Source: Petrimonas sulfuriphila (GTDB taxonomy: Bacteria > Bacteroidota > Bacteroidia > Bacteroidales > Dysgonomonadaceae). From it: a DNA stretch of 64,000 bases. The DNA lies in the NCBI RefSeq assembly GCF_051201015.1, contig NZ_JBPEHI010000012.1; one strand, 5' to 3'. The notes under the pieces were generated by a model. That model was not told the DNA's origin. It made no database searches and saw nothing but the letters and a program-made list of their open reading frames with translations. The translations under genes were made by a program, and so were the position numbers. Shown here piece after piece: positions 35,926 through 43,884 of the stretch; the stretch's first letter is position 1; each line of letters opens with the position of its first letter.

Positions 35926-36438
35926 TTAAGCAAAGAAGAAAAGATAAGCCTTGATGTCTTTTGCACGTAACGACTGCATGGCACGCAGGACATGGTTCTC
36001 CACAGTTTTTACGGTTAGCCCGGTTTGTTCGGCAATGTCTTTGTAGCGCATCCCATCGCGCTTAGCCATTAAAAAGATTTCGCGGCGGCGTTCCGGAAGT
36101 TCGTCGATCATCTTCCAGATACGTGCTTCCATCTCGGCACGTTCCATTTGCTCGTCCTCCGTAAGAAACTCTTCTCCGGACAATTTATCGAGAGAGGTAG
36201 TTGGCTTGGCGTCACGTATTCGGGTAAGGCAGTTGTTTCGAACAGCAGTATAAAGATACGCTTTCACCGATTTTATCGTTTCCAGCTGTTCCCTTTTATC
36301 CCATAAGTTCACGAATGTTTCTTGCACAACATCTTCCGCCTCATCGGTGTCGCACATGAAATGCAAGGCGTGCAAGCAAAGTTGACGATAATAACTGTGG
36401 TAATATTCCGAAAACTGTTTTTTTGAAATCAGCATCAA
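35926..36438 (-). CDS. ECF RNA polymerase sigma factor (FecI-like)
   Basis: This 170-residue protein contains only sigma regions 2 and 4. Region 2 includes DEAEDVVQETFVNLWDKR (about residues 31-48) and region 4 includes the helix-turn-helix MRYKDIAEQTGLTVKTVENHV (about 130-150). It fits the Bacteroidota FecI-like expansion paired with FecR and TonB receptors. It heads the minus-strand locus through 30507. Autoregulation through the receptor and FecR is expected from the family. Confidence 0.93.
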   Translation of the reverse strand: MMLISKKQFSEYYHSYYRQLCLHALHFMCDTDEAEDVVQETFVNLWDKREQLETIKSVKAYLYTAVRNNCLTRIRDAKPTTSLDKLSGEEFLTEDEQMERAEMEARIWKMIDELPERRREIFLMAKRDGMRYKDIAEQTGLTVKTVENHVLRAMQSLRAKDIKAYLFFFA

Positions 36439-36461
36439 ATCTTTAGTAATAGAATAAGTTG

Positions 36462-36469
36462 CAAAACTA
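36462..36469 (-). promoter_or_regulatory. putative -7 promoter box for the ECF sigma gene
   Basis: On minus this reads TAGTTTTG (TAnnTTTG), 23 bases before the start codon. The -33 element is unclear. Confidence 0.4.
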
Positions 36470-36487
36470 GTAAAAAAGGGGGAATAT

Positions 36488-36543
36488 TAAAAAGAAAATC
36501 CGGTTGGACCGTACGCACGCTTAAAGTGAACGAACGGCCGGAT
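36488..36543 (-). terminator. putative terminator after the pyrE/SRPBCC operon
   Basis: On minus, ATCCGG (36538-36543) pairs with CCGGAT (36498-36503), with CCGT/ACGG as an inner helix across a bulge. A TTTTCTTTTT tail follows. The stem is imperfect with a long loop. Confidence 0.5.
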
Positions 36544-36585
36544 CTTATTCATCGTAGGTTTAAAACGTTCCACAAAAACGACACA

Positions 36586-37005
36586 TCAAATCCTATCGTA
36601 CGGTAGCGATGCTATAACGTCGGAAATTTTCTCCAGTCCTTCTTTCAGTGGTTTTGAGACCATTCCCTTGATGAATGGATTGAGGTCGGCGCGAAGCGTA
36701 ATTTTCATTTTGGTATCCTTCTCGGCTTTCTGCACAAGTTGGATCCACAGGAAAACATCAAACGGCAAGTTTTCGGATTTAAACTTGACCAGTTTACAGG
36801 GTTCCCGTTCTATCACGCAAAACCTTACCTCTCCAATCGGGTCGACGCGAAACGAACAGGAATCACTGTCGAACCTAAAATCCCTGATCTTATCCCCAGG
36901 TATTTGGTCCTTTATCAAATCGAGCTTGCTTAAATCCGAGAGCACACGAAAGATATCCACGTCATTGTGAGATATATTTTTCACATCGCTGATAAATTCA
37001 GTCAT
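36586..37005 (-). CDS. SRPBCC-family protein
   Basis: This 139-residue cytosolic protein has the START/SRPBCC helix-grip pattern: an N-terminal strand and helix (about 5-35), a beta-sheet (about 40-105) and a long C-terminal helix (KGMVSKPLKEGLEKISDVIA). Such proteins bind small hydrophobic ligands; this one has no recognisable catalytic residues. The start overlaps the pyrE stop by 4 bases, so it is translationally coupled to pyrE. The function is unknown. Confidence 0.75.
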   Translation of the reverse strand: MTEFISDVKNISHNDVDIFRVLSDLSKLDLIKDQIPGDKIRDFRFDSDSCSFRVDPIGEVRFCVIEREPCKLVKFKSENLPFDVFLWIQLVQKAEKDTKMKITLRADLNPFIKGMVSKPLKEGLEKISDVIASLPYDRI

Positions 37006-37664
37006 TTATTCATTTTTTTGGTGGTGGTTCCCCACGTTTCGGGATTTCTACGCCAATCCTGCAATGTCTTCACTTCAGATTCAGCGATATAATCAATCAA
37101 GAGCGCTTCGTCCAGAATGGCATCGTAATGAGTCAAAGTGGTCAACTCCACGCGAGCCTCTTTCATGTTGGTTTCTGCCGCAGGGAAACCGTACGTAAAT
37201 ATCGCTACCATTCCGAGCACATCCGATCCGCTTTGGCGAATCGCTTCTACAGCCTTCAGGCTGCTTTGTCCCGTAGAAATGAGATCTTCGATAACTACAA
37301 CCTTTTGCCGGGGTTTCAAATCACCCTCGATAAGATTTTCCAACCCGTGATCTTTCGGCGCCGACCGAACGTAAACAAACGGAAGGCCCAACGCATCGGC
37401 AACAATCGCTCCTGGAGCAATCGCTCCTGTAGCTACCCCCGCAATAGCTTCAACCTGCGGATACTTTTCAAGGATGATCCGTGCAAATTCTACTTTTATA
37501 AAGTTGCGGGTGGCAGGATAGGACATCAGTTTCCTGTTATCACAATAGATGGGTGACTTCCACCCCGATGCCCAGGTAAACGGGTTGGATGGTTGTAACT
37601 TGACCGCTTTTATCTTGAGAAGCTTTTCGGCTGTTAATTTTTCTACAGTATTCATATTTTCCAA
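37002..37664 (-). CDS. pyrE: orotate phosphoribosyltransferase
   Basis: This 220-residue enzyme joins orotate and PRPP to make OMP in pyrimidine synthesis. The PRPP motif VVVIEDLISTGQSSL (about residues 121-135), the N-terminal FTWASGWKSPIYCDNR and AGVATGAIAPGA are all typical. The start could be M1 or M4. It follows comF after 79 bases with its own possible -7 box at 37681, and is coupled to the SRPBCC gene downstream. Confidence 0.95.
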   Translation of the reverse strand: MENMNTVEKLTAEKLLKIKAVKLQPSNPFTWASGWKSPIYCDNRKLMSYPATRNFIKVEFARIILEKYPQVEAIAGVATGAIAPGAIVADALGLPFVYVRSAPKDHGLENLIEGDLKPRQKVVVIEDLISTGQSSLKAVEAIRQSGSDVLGMVAIFTYGFPAAETNMKEARVELTTLTHYDAILDEALLIDYIAESEVKTLQDWRRNPETWGTTTKKMNK

Positions 37665-37680
37665 ACTTAAAAATGAAATG

Positions 37681-37688
37681 CAAAAATA
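37681..37688 (-). promoter_or_regulatory. putative -7 promoter box for pyrE
   Basis: On minus this reads TATTTTTG (TAnnTTTG), 16 bases upstream of the pyrE start. A TTTG at 37713-37716 is a possible -33 element at a slightly long spacing of 24. Confidence 0.45.
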
Positions 37689-37743
37689 GTGTTTTTAAAG
37701 CAAAAAATGGCACAAAACATGAGTGGTAAAATAAAATATCCAT

Positions 37744-38439
37744 TCAAAACACTTCTCCAAGTGTCGCAACACTTATCTTTATATCTGGACTTTTCAGCAA
37801 AGCGTAAGCACAAGCTTCCAGCGTTGAGCCTGTGGTAATGATATCGTCAATCAACAAAATATGTTTTCCAGCATACAGGGATGGATGCAACAAATCGAAA
37901 ATACCTTTTACGTTTTCCCATCGCTGCGTTTTGGTACGTTGGGTTTGCGTGGGGTTAAAAATGGCACGCACTAAGTTACCACTGGAAACAGGAATGGAGG
38001 TAACTTCCGATAAACCGTAAGCAATCGTTTCCGCCTGATTAAAGCCCCTTTCTTTCTGTTTCTGGGGATGCAGCGGAACAGGGACTATTAAATCGATGGG
38101 TAGAATAAATTCACTACCTATCAAATCCTTGCCAAACAGTTTTCCCAACAACACTCCTATTTCTTTTTTGTTGTTGTACTTGAGTTGGTGAATAAGCGGC
38201 TGTAAAACACCTCCTCTTGAATATACGCAGAAAGTGGCAGCCCGCTCAAACGGGAATCTTCCTGCCAAAAGAGTTTCAGCAAGATTATCCGGCTCCATAA
38301 AATTGTTCGTTTTGGGAAGGGCATGTAAGCATTGTAAACAAACGCCCTGCTCGGAAGGCAAAAGTCGAATACTACAAACCGGGCAGCATTCCGGAAAAAA
38401 GAGATTCGATAATTCGTTTAACAGGCTTTTCACACTCAT
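37744..38439 (-). CDS. ComF-family phosphoribosyltransferase-like protein
   Basis: This 231-residue protein starts with a double zinc-knuckle (CCPVC and CLQC, about residues 19-36). A type I phosphoribosyltransferase domain follows, with VPVPLHPQKQKERGFNQ and the PRPP loop LLIDDIITTGSTLEAC near residue 193. ComF proteins act in DNA uptake in competent species; in Bacteroidota the role is unproven. It begins one base after the recX stop and belongs to the prmC-recX-comF run. Confidence 0.9.
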   Translation of the reverse strand: MSVKSLLNELSNLFFPECCPVCSIRLLPSEQGVCLQCLHALPKTNNFMEPDNLAETLLAGRFPFERAATFCVYSRGGVLQPLIHQLKYNNKKEIGVLLGKLFGKDLIGSEFILPIDLIVPVPLHPQKQKERGFNQAETIAYGLSEVTSIPVSSGNLVRAIFNPTQTQRTKTQRWENVKGIFDLLHPSLYAGKHILLIDDIITTGSTLEACAYALLKSPDIKISVATLGEVF

Positions 38440-38925
38440 TCAATTCTCCTCCGGCATTTTTCCCAGGCATTCCAGAATATCCGGCATCGAAAATCCTCTG
38501 CCCAGCGCAAAACGAATAACCTTAGTCCGCTTTTCATATCCGGACTTTCCTTTTACTGATTTCAGCTTCTTCTCCAACAAAGGTTTTAACGATTGAAGGA
38601 GAACCTCATCAGAAAACGCCTCCAATGCCTGGTCAATAGTTTCCTGCGAAATTTGTTTCTGTCGCAGGGTAAAAACAATTTTAGTTTTTCCCCACTTGCT
38701 AAAACGGAGTTTATCGCTGATGAAGCTGCGAGTATATCGGGAATCGTCGATGTATTTCTGTTTCAACAAAAGAGACATAATGTTGTTGACTGCATTATCA
38801 GCAAGTTGCATCCGTAGCAATTTCTGCCGGATGTCAAACGAACAACACTCCTTCATGGAACAGAGTCTCGCCATACGCTGGTAAGCTGTTTTTTCGGAAA
38901 CTGGTTTTCGTTCTACTCGTTCCAT
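38440..38925 (-). CDS. recX: RecX-family regulatory protein
   Basis: This 161-residue, mostly helical, basic protein has three RecX repeats (for example YQRMARLCSMKECCSFDIRQKLLRM and LLKQKYIDDSRYTRSFI). RecX binds RecA filaments and limits their extension. Here it is not next to recA; instead it sits between prmC and comF with almost no spacing, a common placement in Bacteroidota. The identity is by repeat pattern and length. Confidence 0.88.
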   Translation of the reverse strand: MERVERKPVSEKTAYQRMARLCSMKECCSFDIRQKLLRMQLADNAVNNIMSLLLKQKYIDDSRYTRSFISDKLRFSKWGKTKIVFTLRQKQISQETIDQALEAFSDEVLLQSLKPLLEKKLKSVKGKSGYEKRTKVIRFALGRGFSMPDILECLGKMPEEN

Positions 38926-38928
38926 ACC

Positions 38929-39768
38929 CTACTCTTTTACCGCTTTTATCATCCTTTCGTTACCCGAAATATCCTTTACCCGTTCGATATTTTTGAATCC
39001 TCTTTGCTGGAGCAATGCTTCAACCTGGCATCCCTTTTCCCGATTGATCTCGAAAAAAAGGACCCCTCCCTTGTTCAGGTATATCCGGGCAAAGTCCGCT
39101 ATCTTTTCGTAGAAAACCAACGCATTTTCGTCCGTAACGAACAGAGCCAGGTGAGGCTCAAACCTCAAGACATTGTCCTCCATGTCCGATTTTTCAGATT
39201 CAGTCACATAAGGGGGGTTGCTCACAATAATGTCAAACATCTTATCCGAAACAGATTCCTGCAAAATATCTTTTTCCAGGAAAAACAAATGTACTCCGTT
39301 TCTTTCCGCATTTTTTCGGGCCACTTCCAGCGCATCTGGCGAAATATCCCACGCATGTACTTCTGCATGAGGCAGTTTTTTTGCCAACGTAACGGCAATA
39401 CAGCCGCTTCCGGTTCCAATGTCAAGAATTTTTGCGGATGCATTGTTTGTCGAAGTTATCACCCACTGTACCAATTCTTCCGTTTCGGGACGGGGAATTA
39501 AAACAGAACTATCGAGGTAAAAGGGTAATCCAAAAAAATCGGTTTCACCCAAAATGTATTGAATGGGTTCAGCATTCTTTAATTTATCGATAATTTCGCT
39601 CAGTTTCTTCACCGCTGCATCGGATAAATGGTTAAATTTGCATGTTAAAATATCTGCCAGTGGGATCGAAAACTCTTTTTCCAGAATCAGCCGGGTTAAG
39701 CTACTGATCTCCTCCGGCGAAAAGTGAGTTTTTAATTCATTTTTTAGGAAGTTTTTCACATCTTGCAT
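38929..39768 (-). CDS. prmC: release factor glutamine N5-methyltransferase
   Basis: This 279-residue SAM-dependent enzyme methylates the GGQ glutamine of RF1 and RF2. An N-terminal helical domain (about 1-85) precedes the Rossmann fold with ILDIGTGSGCIAVTLA and the diagnostic catalytic NPPY (SNPPYVTESEK). IPRPETEELV is the conserved linker. It is the first gene of the minus-strand run and divergent from ribD, with only 34 bases between start codons. Confidence 0.94.
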   Translation of the reverse strand: MQDVKNFLKNELKTHFSPEEISSLTRLILEKEFSIPLADILTCKFNHLSDAAVKKLSEIIDKLKNAEPIQYILGETDFFGLPFYLDSSVLIPRPETEELVQWVITSTNNASAKILDIGTGSGCIAVTLAKKLPHAEVHAWDISPDALEVARKNAERNGVHLFFLEKDILQESVSDKMFDIIVSNPPYVTESEKSDMEDNVLRFEPHLALFVTDENALVFYEKIADFARIYLNKGGVLFFEINREKGCQVEALLQQRGFKNIERVKDISGNERMIKAVKE

Positions 39769-39788
39769 TGTTGGATCGTTTTACTAAA

Positions 39789-39796
39789 CAAAGATA
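39789..39796 (-). promoter_or_regulatory. putative -7 promoter box for prmC
   Basis: On minus this reads TATCTTTG (TAnnTTTG), 20 bases before the prmC start and only 6 bases before the ribD ATG on plus. Any -33 contacts would fall inside ribD. Confidence 0.5.
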
Positions 39797-39802
39797 GAAA
39801 AA

Positions 39803-40864
39803 ATGACGACAGACGAAAAATTTATGTACCGATGCCTGCAGCTCGCTCAAAAGGGTGAAGGTTTTGCAAGACCCAATCCCATGGTGGGAGCAGTCATTGT
39901 GCATAACGGACAAATTATCGGTGAAGGTTATCACCGGCAGTTTGCCGAGGCGCATGCCGAAGTGAATGCCGTACTCTCCGTGAAAGATCAGGCATTACTT
40001 TCTTCTTCTACCTTGTACGTCTCACTCGAACCTTGCGCTCACCATGGAAAAACTCCCCCTTGTGCTGAGTTGATCATTGAAAAAAAAATTCCGAAAGTGG
40101 TCATCGCCGTTTCAGACCCGAATCCTAAAGTGTCGGGAAAGGGTATTGAGAAGATACAAAAATCTGGAATTGAAGTAACTACAGGTATTCTCCAAAAAGA
40201 AGCCGAAGAATTAAACCGGGCCTTTTTTGTGAACCAATTATATAACCGTCCCTATGTGATTCTTAAATGGGCACAGAGTTCCGACGGATTTATCGATTAC
40301 CGACGGTCAACGGCAGAAGAAGCGCCTGCACAGATATCCAATGATCTGACTCATAGCATTGTCCATAGGTTCCGCACTCACGTGCAGGGAATAATGGTGG
40401 GAACCGACACAGCCTTATTGGATAACCCAAAGCTGACAGCCCGGAAGTGGTTCGGTAACAATCCTACCCGGATTGTTATTGACAGGGAAGCCAAAATCCC
40501 TTCAAATGCAGCAATCTTCAGCGAAGACTCGGCCGTTATCGTTTTTACCCAATCAGGCTATCCAGTAAGAAAAAGAAACATCAAGCCCATCATCATTGAT
40601 TTCAACAGAGATACCAACAGGCAGATTCTAAAACATTTATATGCGGAAAAAATCTATTCAGTCCTCGTTGAAGGTGGCACCCGCCTCTTATCAACCTTTA
40701 TAGATAAAAATCTTTGGGACGAAGCGTATATTGAAATTGCTGCAACGAAACTAATTTCAGGAGTGAAAGCCCCCGAAATCTCTATGGATAACGCTATTAC
40801 TAAAAAGTATTTAGACTCTACCCAACATCATTTAAAGAATAAAATAACTCAAAATTTTCTTTAA
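39803..40864 (+). CDS. ribD: bifunctional riboflavin deaminase/reductase
   Basis: This 353-residue enzyme deaminates and then reduces the pyrimidine intermediate of riboflavin synthesis. The deaminase zinc site is H51 and E53 (AHAEVNA) with C78 and C87 (EPCAHHGKTPPC). The C-terminal reductase shows LKWAQSSDGFID, GIMVGTDTALLDNPKLTAR and LVEGGTRLLSTFI. Length and domain order are standard. It complements ribF at 11702, though the two genes are far apart. Confidence 0.94.
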   Translation: MTTDEKFMYRCLQLAQKGEGFARPNPMVGAVIVHNGQIIGEGYHRQFAEAHAEVNAVLSVKDQALLSSSTLYVSLEPCAHHGKTPPCAELIIEKKIPKVVIAVSDPNPKVSGKGIEKIQKSGIEVTTGILQKEAEELNRAFFVNQLYNRPYVILKWAQSSDGFIDYRRSTAEEAPAQISNDLTHSIVHRFRTHVQGIMVGTDTALLDNPKLTARKWFGNNPTRIVIDREAKIPSNAAIFSEDSAVIVFTQSGYPVRKRNIKPIIIDFNRDTNRQILKHLYAEKIYSVLVEGGTRLLSTFIDKNLWDEAYIEIAATKLISGVKAPEISMDNAITKKYLDSTQHHLKNKITQNFL

Positions 40865-40901
40865 ATATTTATTTTGCTATGGTTTAAGTGAAAAATCTTT
40901 C

Positions 40902-40909
40902 TACTTTTG
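40902..40909 (+). promoter_or_regulatory. putative -7 promoter box for the DUF6242 gene
   Basis: TACTTTTG (TAnnTTTG) lies 39 bases before the ATG at 40949. A TTTG at 40873-40876 is present, but the 25-base spacing is longer than usual. Confidence 0.45.
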
Positions 40910-40948
40910 CAGAACTTATACGTATTGTACAATATTTTTTTGAAACAA

Positions 40949-42304
40949 ATGACATTAAAATATCTCCACCAGACTGCTTCTATACTATTATGGGTTCTGG
41001 TATTCTCTTCCTGTCTTAATTCATCGCAAAGCGATATCGAGTTGTCTCACGATGCTCAGATTTATTCGTTCAGCATGTCCTCCAAAAAAGACACAACCAG
41101 CGCACTTTCGGGGACGAGGTTCACTATTGACCAGATTAACAACAAGATTTTCAACCGCGACTCTCTGCCTTATCTTTTCCACGTAGACAGCATCTACCTG
41201 AATATCGCCGGGAAATCAAGTTACACCCTTCCCAGAATTGTAATTAACCTGCAAGACAAGGACAGCTCTTACCTATGGAACGGAAAAGACTCTGTCGCTT
41301 TTAAACGGTTAAAATCCATTGAAACAACTGCTGAAGACGGTAAAACGGTGAAGTTATACGAGTTCAAAGCAAACATTCACCAACAGGACCCCTATATCTT
41401 AAACTGGGCAAAAATCACTCAAAATCAACTAATCAATCCAGTAGAACAACAAAAAACCATTCTTCACGGCGGGAAATTTATCACTTACTACAAATCGGGG
41501 GCAATGATCAAGGCTTCCTCTTCTTTATCTTCAGACGGAAAGAACTGGACCCCGGTAACTGTCTCCGGGCTGCCGGTCACTGTAAAAACCAACACTATTC
41601 TCTCAACAACAAACAACTCAGGATCAACTGCTTATGCCCTGAATACAGATAATAGCATATATACATCGACCGATGGATTGGTCTGGAGTAAAGTAACTTC
41701 CGATTATCCGGTTATCGCTATATACGGAAAACTACCTTCAGCGTCGGGAGAATTTGCGATACTTACCGCTGTTAATGATGCGGGGACACTTAAATTTGCT
41801 CTCACAAAGGATTTCACAACATTCACCGTGAAGAGTGCACTACCTTCCGACAACACATTACCAACTGTTGATTTCTCGGCGGTAAGTTTAGAGAATCCCA
41901 CAGTTTTCTCTGCCAAATACATCATTCTCTCCGGAGGAAAAGACAAGAACAATATCGTGAACAATAAGCTCTGGATTATCCAGGAATTAAACGGAGATAT
42001 CACGCATCTCTCAGAGGTTTCGTCCATTTCCCTCCAGTTAAGTCGGTTGTTCCTGTACGATAACAAAGTATATTTGATGACGTATGAAACAGGTAAAAAC
42101 AAGTTATATTATTCAGAGAATTATGGGCTAAACTGGATTTCGGGGGGAACCAATCAAACGCTTCCCGACAATTTCACAGGGAGAATGCACGCATCGGTAA
42201 TTACCGATACCAATAATTTCATCTGGATTCTCGGCGGAGAATCCGGAGCCCAGGTACCCATCGTAGATGTTTGGAGAGGAAGGCTCAACAAGTTAGCGGA
42301 ATAG
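40949..42304 (+). CDS. DUF6242-type lipoprotein with beta-propeller-like repeats
   Basis: The protein has 451 residues from the ATG at 40949 (MTLKYLHQTASILLWVLVFSSC, lipobox Cys22); a TTG-start extension to 40907 would overlap the promoter box and was rejected. After the signal comes SDIELSHDAQIYSFSMSSKKDTT, the start of the DUF6242 N-terminal domain. The region from about residue 180 has repeats such as SSDGKNWTPV, STDGLVWSKV and SENYGLNWISG. These resemble Asp-box/Kelch propeller blades. The function is unknown. It lies upstream of the DUF6089-uppS-bamA group. Confidence 0.85.
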   Translation: MTLKYLHQTASILLWVLVFSSCLNSSQSDIELSHDAQIYSFSMSSKKDTTSALSGTRFTIDQINNKIFNRDSLPYLFHVDSIYLNIAGKSSYTLPRIVINLQDKDSSYLWNGKDSVAFKRLKSIETTAEDGKTVKLYEFKANIHQQDPYILNWAKITQNQLINPVEQQKTILHGGKFITYYKSGAMIKASSSLSSDGKNWTPVTVSGLPVTVKTNTILSTTNNSGSTAYALNTDNSIYTSTDGLVWSKVTSDYPVIAIYGKLPSASGEFAILTAVNDAGTLKFALTKDFTTFTVKSALPSDNTLPTVDFSAVSLENPTVFSAKYIILSGGKDKNNIVNNKLWIIQELNGDITHLSEVSSISLQLSRLFLYDNKVYLMTYETGKNKLYYSENYGLNWISGGTNQTLPDNFTGRMHASVITDTNNFIWILGGESGAQVPIVDVWRGRLNKLAE

Positions 42305-42353
42305 TTGAAAAACCGGGAATTAGAAGTTGGATAACCGGGGTATTAATTCGGCA

Positions 42354-43049
42354 ATGAAAAAAAGTGAATTTGTCTTTTTTCTGCTTTTGATCGCTGCAGT
42401 TTTTGACACCGACGAAGTTAAAGCGCAGGAATACAAGCACGAATCCGGCGGGATGTTGGGAATATCTTTCTATTTGGGTGATGCCAACAAAACAAGACTC
42501 TATCTACATCCGGGATTTACGGGAGGCATTTTGTACCGGTACAACATTAATTTTCATTGGGCAGCAAAAGCAAACCTGCTTGCCGGTAAGGTATCGGGAA
42601 ATACAAGAGATGCAAATACTGTTTTTCCGCTGGCGCAACAGACATCGTTTAACAGGACATTTATCGATTGGGGCGGACAGATTGAATTCAACTTTCTGCC
42701 TTTCAGTGATAAGTTCACCTACAAGGATGCAAAGCCATATACCCCGTATGTTTTTGCCGGTGCCGGAGTAACTTTTGCCACAGGTAGCAAGCCATTTTTC
42801 AATACAAATGTACCGGTAGGTATCGGTTTTAAATACAAGATAAAAGAAAGGCTAAACATCGGGCTCGAGTTTTCCGTACGGAAATTATTCGGAGACGGTT
42901 TCGATGCGGCGGAGAAAAATGCTGATTGGGGTTTAGATGCTCCTTACGGCATTAAAAGCAGTATTTTTAAAAACCAGGACTGGTATTCACTTACAATGAT
43001 CTTTCTGACCTGGGACTTCGGAATCAGACATGATCCGTGCTGTGAATGA
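42354..43049 (+). CDS. DUF6089-type outer-membrane protein
   Basis: The protein has 231 residues from the ATG at 42354 (MKKSEFVFFLLLIAAVFDTDEVKAQ, signal peptide). The mature barrel begins YKHESGGMLGISFYLGDANK and has regular amphipathic strands, with a family-typical TPYVFAGAGVTFATG. A C-terminal WDFGIRHDPCCE carries an unusual terminal Cys pair. It lies 24 bases ahead of uppS, an arrangement I know from other Bacteroidota, where this OmpA-like barrel precedes uppS-bamA-skp. Confidence 0.87.
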   Translation: MKKSEFVFFLLLIAAVFDTDEVKAQEYKHESGGMLGISFYLGDANKTRLYLHPGFTGGILYRYNINFHWAAKANLLAGKVSGNTRDANTVFPLAQQTSFNRTFIDWGGQIEFNFLPFSDKFTYKDAKPYTPYVFAGAGVTFATGSKPFFNTNVPVGIGFKYKIKERLNIGLEFSVRKLFGDGFDAAEKNADWGLDAPYGIKSSIFKNQDWYSLTMIFLTWDFGIRHDPCCE

Positions 43050-43073
43050 TCAACAGAGAATTTAAAAAAACAT

Positions 43074-43826
43074 ATGTCATTACTTGACAAGATTGATAAG
43101 GAGAATATTCCGCAACACGTTGCCATCATTATGGATGGCAATGGCAGGTGGGCTAAAGCCAGAGGTTTGGACAGGACCGAAGGACACAAAGAAGGCGCTT
43201 TATCCGTACAAAAAGTGGTGAAAGCAGCTGCGAAAGCAAAGGTGAAGTTTCTTACCTTGTACGCTTTTTCTACCGAGAACTGGCTTAGACCTGAAGAAGA
43301 AATACATACATTGATGGAGTTGATGGTGTACACCATTGCCAACGAAACAGACAACTTGGTCAAAAACGGAATCCGCTTACAGTGCATTGGAAATATTCAA
43401 CGGCTGCCGGAAAATACCCGAAAAGCGCTGAATCGCTGTATCGAACAAACGTCCTCTGGAGAAGACCTGACCTTGGTATTGGCCTTGAGTTATTCATCGC
43501 GATGGGAACTGGCCAATGCGGCAAAAGCTATTGCTTCCAGCGTCAAAAACGGAGAGTTGGATGAAAGTTCCATTACCGAGGAGACCATTAATGAATACCT
43601 GGCTACAAAAGGTATGCCCGAACTTGATTTACTCATCAGAACCGGAGGGGATATTCGTATCAGTAACTTTCTGTTGTGGCAGGCAGCCTACTCCGAGTTA
43701 TATTTTACCGGCGTTTTCTGGCCCGACTTCGATGAAGAATGCTTTTATGAAGCCATCCTCGATTTCCAGAAGAAAGAAAGGCGCTTTGGAAAAACCAGTG
43801 AACAATTAGAAAAGGAAAACCAATAA
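43074..43826 (+). CDS. uppS: isoprenyl (undecaprenyl) diphosphate synthase
   Basis: This 250-residue cis-prenyltransferase makes the C55 lipid carrier for peptidoglycan and O-glycans. The signature is IIMDGNGRWAK with catalytic D21, followed by HKEGALSVQKVVKAA, TLYAFSTENWLRP and RTGGDIRISNFLLWQAAYSELYF. The length is normal. It lies between the DUF6089 gene and bamA, linking lipid-carrier supply with outer-membrane assembly in one operon. Confidence 0.95.
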   Translation: MSLLDKIDKENIPQHVAIIMDGNGRWAKARGLDRTEGHKEGALSVQKVVKAAAKAKVKFLTLYAFSTENWLRPEEEIHTLMELMVYTIANETDNLVKNGIRLQCIGNIQRLPENTRKALNRCIEQTSSGEDLTLVLALSYSSRWELANAAKAIASSVKNGELDESSITEETINEYLATKGMPELDLLIRTGGDIRISNFLLWQAAYSELYFTGVFWPDFDEECFYEAILDFQKKERRFGKTSEQLEKENQ

Positions 43827-43884
43827 ATTTCGATATACAGTACTGAAAAGCTGAACAGTTGAAGCGAAAGAAAAAAAAATCACA

